A stretch of 6,006 bases of DNA from assembly GCA_031268125.1 (NCBI GenBank), contig JAIRXT010000174.1:1-6006 (forward strand), in the 5' to 3' direction. The notes beneath the pieces are model-generated. The model ran no database searches. It was not told where the DNA came from and worked only from the letters and a program-made list of their open reading frames with translations. Numbering within the stretch: position 1 is the first letter of the stretch; every line of letters begins with the position of its first letter. This stretch comes from Treponema sp. GTDB lineage: Bacteria; Spirochaetota; Spirochaetia; Treponematales; Breznakiellaceae. Of this stretch, positions 4,958 through 6,006 are shown one piece after another. The position numbers and the translations under genes are program-made.

Positions 4958-6006
4958 TCCTCACCTCCTTCCAGTATTTTTTCCGCATTCAGGGCGGTAT
5001 TCTCGCTTTCCACAAGTTTCTCCTCGGCGGCATCCAGCGCCGCCTGGGCGATCCTGCGTTTTTCTTCCGCCGCAAGGACCGTCTCCGCAAATCCTTTTTC
5101 CGCCAGGGCATAAAGGTCAACCGCGTTATGGTATACCTTTGAGGTATACGCCGATTCAGCCTGGTTGTAGGTTTGGTCTACCCGGGAAAAATCGTCCTTT
5201 ACCGCTACGTTGGCCTTTACATCCAGGGCGGCCTGTCTTCCCCGCCGGGCCAGGTCCCGCCGTTGGCCCGCATAAGCCGCCCAGCCGTTGTTAAGTACGG
5301 CTTCGTACATGATTTTTGATTCCCCTGCCCCGTCCAGGGCTTCTTTGGCCGCGCCGGCCTCGTAAGCGTCCATTGCGGCAAGGAAGGTTTTACCGGCACG
5401 GGTAAAGTTGTCCCGGTCAAGGCCGGCAAAATCCCGCCGTATCACTTCTTCCCGGACGGCATAGGCTTCCAGCCCGGTCTTGAGGGAATTGTAGCGGTCC
5501 AGAACTTCCTGGGCGCCGGCCTCCAGGCTGCGGTAATTTTCCGCACGGAAAGCCCTGTCCAGGTCCGTCATGGTTTCATCGGCAAAAACAAGGTATTCGG
5601 GGGCCACCTGCTCCGCGCCCGCGGCAATTACCTCTTTCCGGACATGGTAGTTTTCCAGAACGATTCCAAGGGAACGGTAGCGGTCCAGGGCTTCCAGGGC
5701 CTTGGGCCGGGCCGCGTAGTAATCTTCCGCATCGTAGAGGTTTTCCGCATCCCGGGCCGCCCGGTCCGCAATGTCAAGGTATTCGGGGGCCGTATCTTCT
5801 ATACCCGCGGCGATAAGCCGGGCCCGGGCCGCCTGTATTTCGTCAATTAAACCGCCGGCATACCGGGAAAGGGTTTTTTGAAATATCTCACGGTAGCGAT
5901 CCGCGCTTGCGTTATAGCGATCCGCCGCCCCGGCGGAGCCGGTTCTATCAGCCTGGAGAGAAGCGTAATCAGCCTCCGCAGAGGCCCAGTCCTCCGGGAA
6001 ATACGA
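4954..6006 (-). CDS. Helical-repeat protein, 5' end outside the window
   Basis: The frame is open to the right edge, giving 350 visible residues and no start in the window; a GTG at 5607 is an internal valine codon. I do not recognise a named family. The visible part holds about five alpha-helical repeats of 62-73 residues. They begin near residues 3 (FPEDWASAEA), 73 (APEYLDIADR), 135 (APEYLVFADE), 198 (RDNFTRAGKT) and 271 (DDFSRVDQTY). Each has aromatic and alanine positions typical of paired helices, often followed by EALDRYxSLxxxLExYxVRxEVI. The C-terminal 50 or so residues (AAEEKRRIAQAALDAAEEKL...) look like a charged coiled coil. The gene overlaps the LysM gene by 4 nt and uses a similar repeat, so a shared envelope function is likely. 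A signal peptide or lipobox would lie off-window. TPR-like or DUF4398-like folds are alternatives. Confidence 0.85.
   Translation of the reverse strand, partial: SYFPEDWASAEADYASLQADRTGSAGAADRYNASADRYREIFQKTLSRYAGGLIDEIQAARARLIAAGIEDTAPEYLDIADRAARDAENLYDAEDYYAARPKALEALDRYRSLGIVLENYHVRKEVIAAGAEQVAPEYLVFADETMTDLDRAFRAENYRSLEAGAQEVLDRYNSLKTGLEAYAVREEVIRRDFAGLDRDNFTRAGKTFLAAMDAYEAGAAKEALDGAGESKIMYEAVLNNGWAAYAGQRRDLARRGRQAALDVKANVAVKDDFSRVDQTYNQAESAYTSKVYHNAVDLYALAEKGFAETVLAAEEKRRIAQAALDAAEEKLVESENTALNAEKILEGGEE
5416..5790 (-). repeat. Tandem internal repeats in the helical-repeat gene
   Basis: Two consecutive units (5605-5790 and 5416-5604, coding 62 and 63 residues) are similar in protein and partly in DNA. 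CAAGGTATTCGGGGGCC occurs at 5589-5605 and 5775-5791, exactly 186 bp apart, and GTAGCGGTCCAG also recurs in both units. The conserved DNA points to a more recent duplication than that of the flanking, more diverged units. Confidence 0.75.

Noticed and set aside
5605..5607. GTG as the start of the helical-repeat gene
   Set aside because: The frame continues upstream without a stop to the window edge with the same repeat pattern, and the codon falls inside a conserved repeat (EQVAPEYL).

Overview
The window reads as part of a spirochaete chromosome, most likely from the Treponema group and possibly a termite-gut type. This is an inference from protein style: a cytidylate-kinase-like/BON protein, a periplasmic LysM protein with a proline-rich linker, and a coiled repeat protein next to it. 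Base composition is GC-rich by eye. No rRNA, tRNA, CRISPR array or transposase gene was found.

Layout from left to right. Bases 1-78 (minus) hold the first 26 codons of a CDP-alcohol phosphatidyltransferase (PgsA-like). Its promoter sits so close to the ATG that the mRNA may be leaderless. Bases 114-405 are non-coding and packed with nested inverted repeats. Bases 406-2769 (minus) are a two-gene operon: a cytidylate-kinase-like protein with a BON-like C-terminus, then an M32 metallocarboxypeptidase 12 nt downstream. A good sigma-70-like promoter lies upstream of the operon. Bases 2785-3192 are a divergent intergenic region with a 153-bp MITE-like palindrome, a second terminator-like palindrome and a small hairpin. 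Bases 3193-3753 (plus) encode a NUDIX hydrolase of the ADP-ribose pyrophosphatase type. Bases 3748-3938 are a third palindromic element that begins inside the NUDIX stop codon. A strong intrinsic terminator (3968-3999) closes the minus-strand operon at the right. That operon runs from beyond the right edge: a helical-repeat protein whose 5' end is off-window (4954-6006), then a LysM envelope protein (4004-4957). The two overlap by 4 nt (ATGA).

The genes fall into two themes. Housekeeping or turnover functions (phospholipid synthesis, peptide trimming, nucleotide-sugar clean-up) lie on the left. A translationally coupled pair of probable envelope proteins, which appear to share the same alpha-helical repeat, lies on the right.

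The most unusual content is non-coding. Three intergenic spaces carry related palindromic repeats. They share a GAGAATTGCTG-like edge motif, a 39-bp unit present twice as direct repeats flanking the carboxypeptidase operon, and a CTAAACTTG...CAAATTTAG inverted core present twice. They look like a non-autonomous dispersed repeat family. This can be confirmed only with a genome-wide search.
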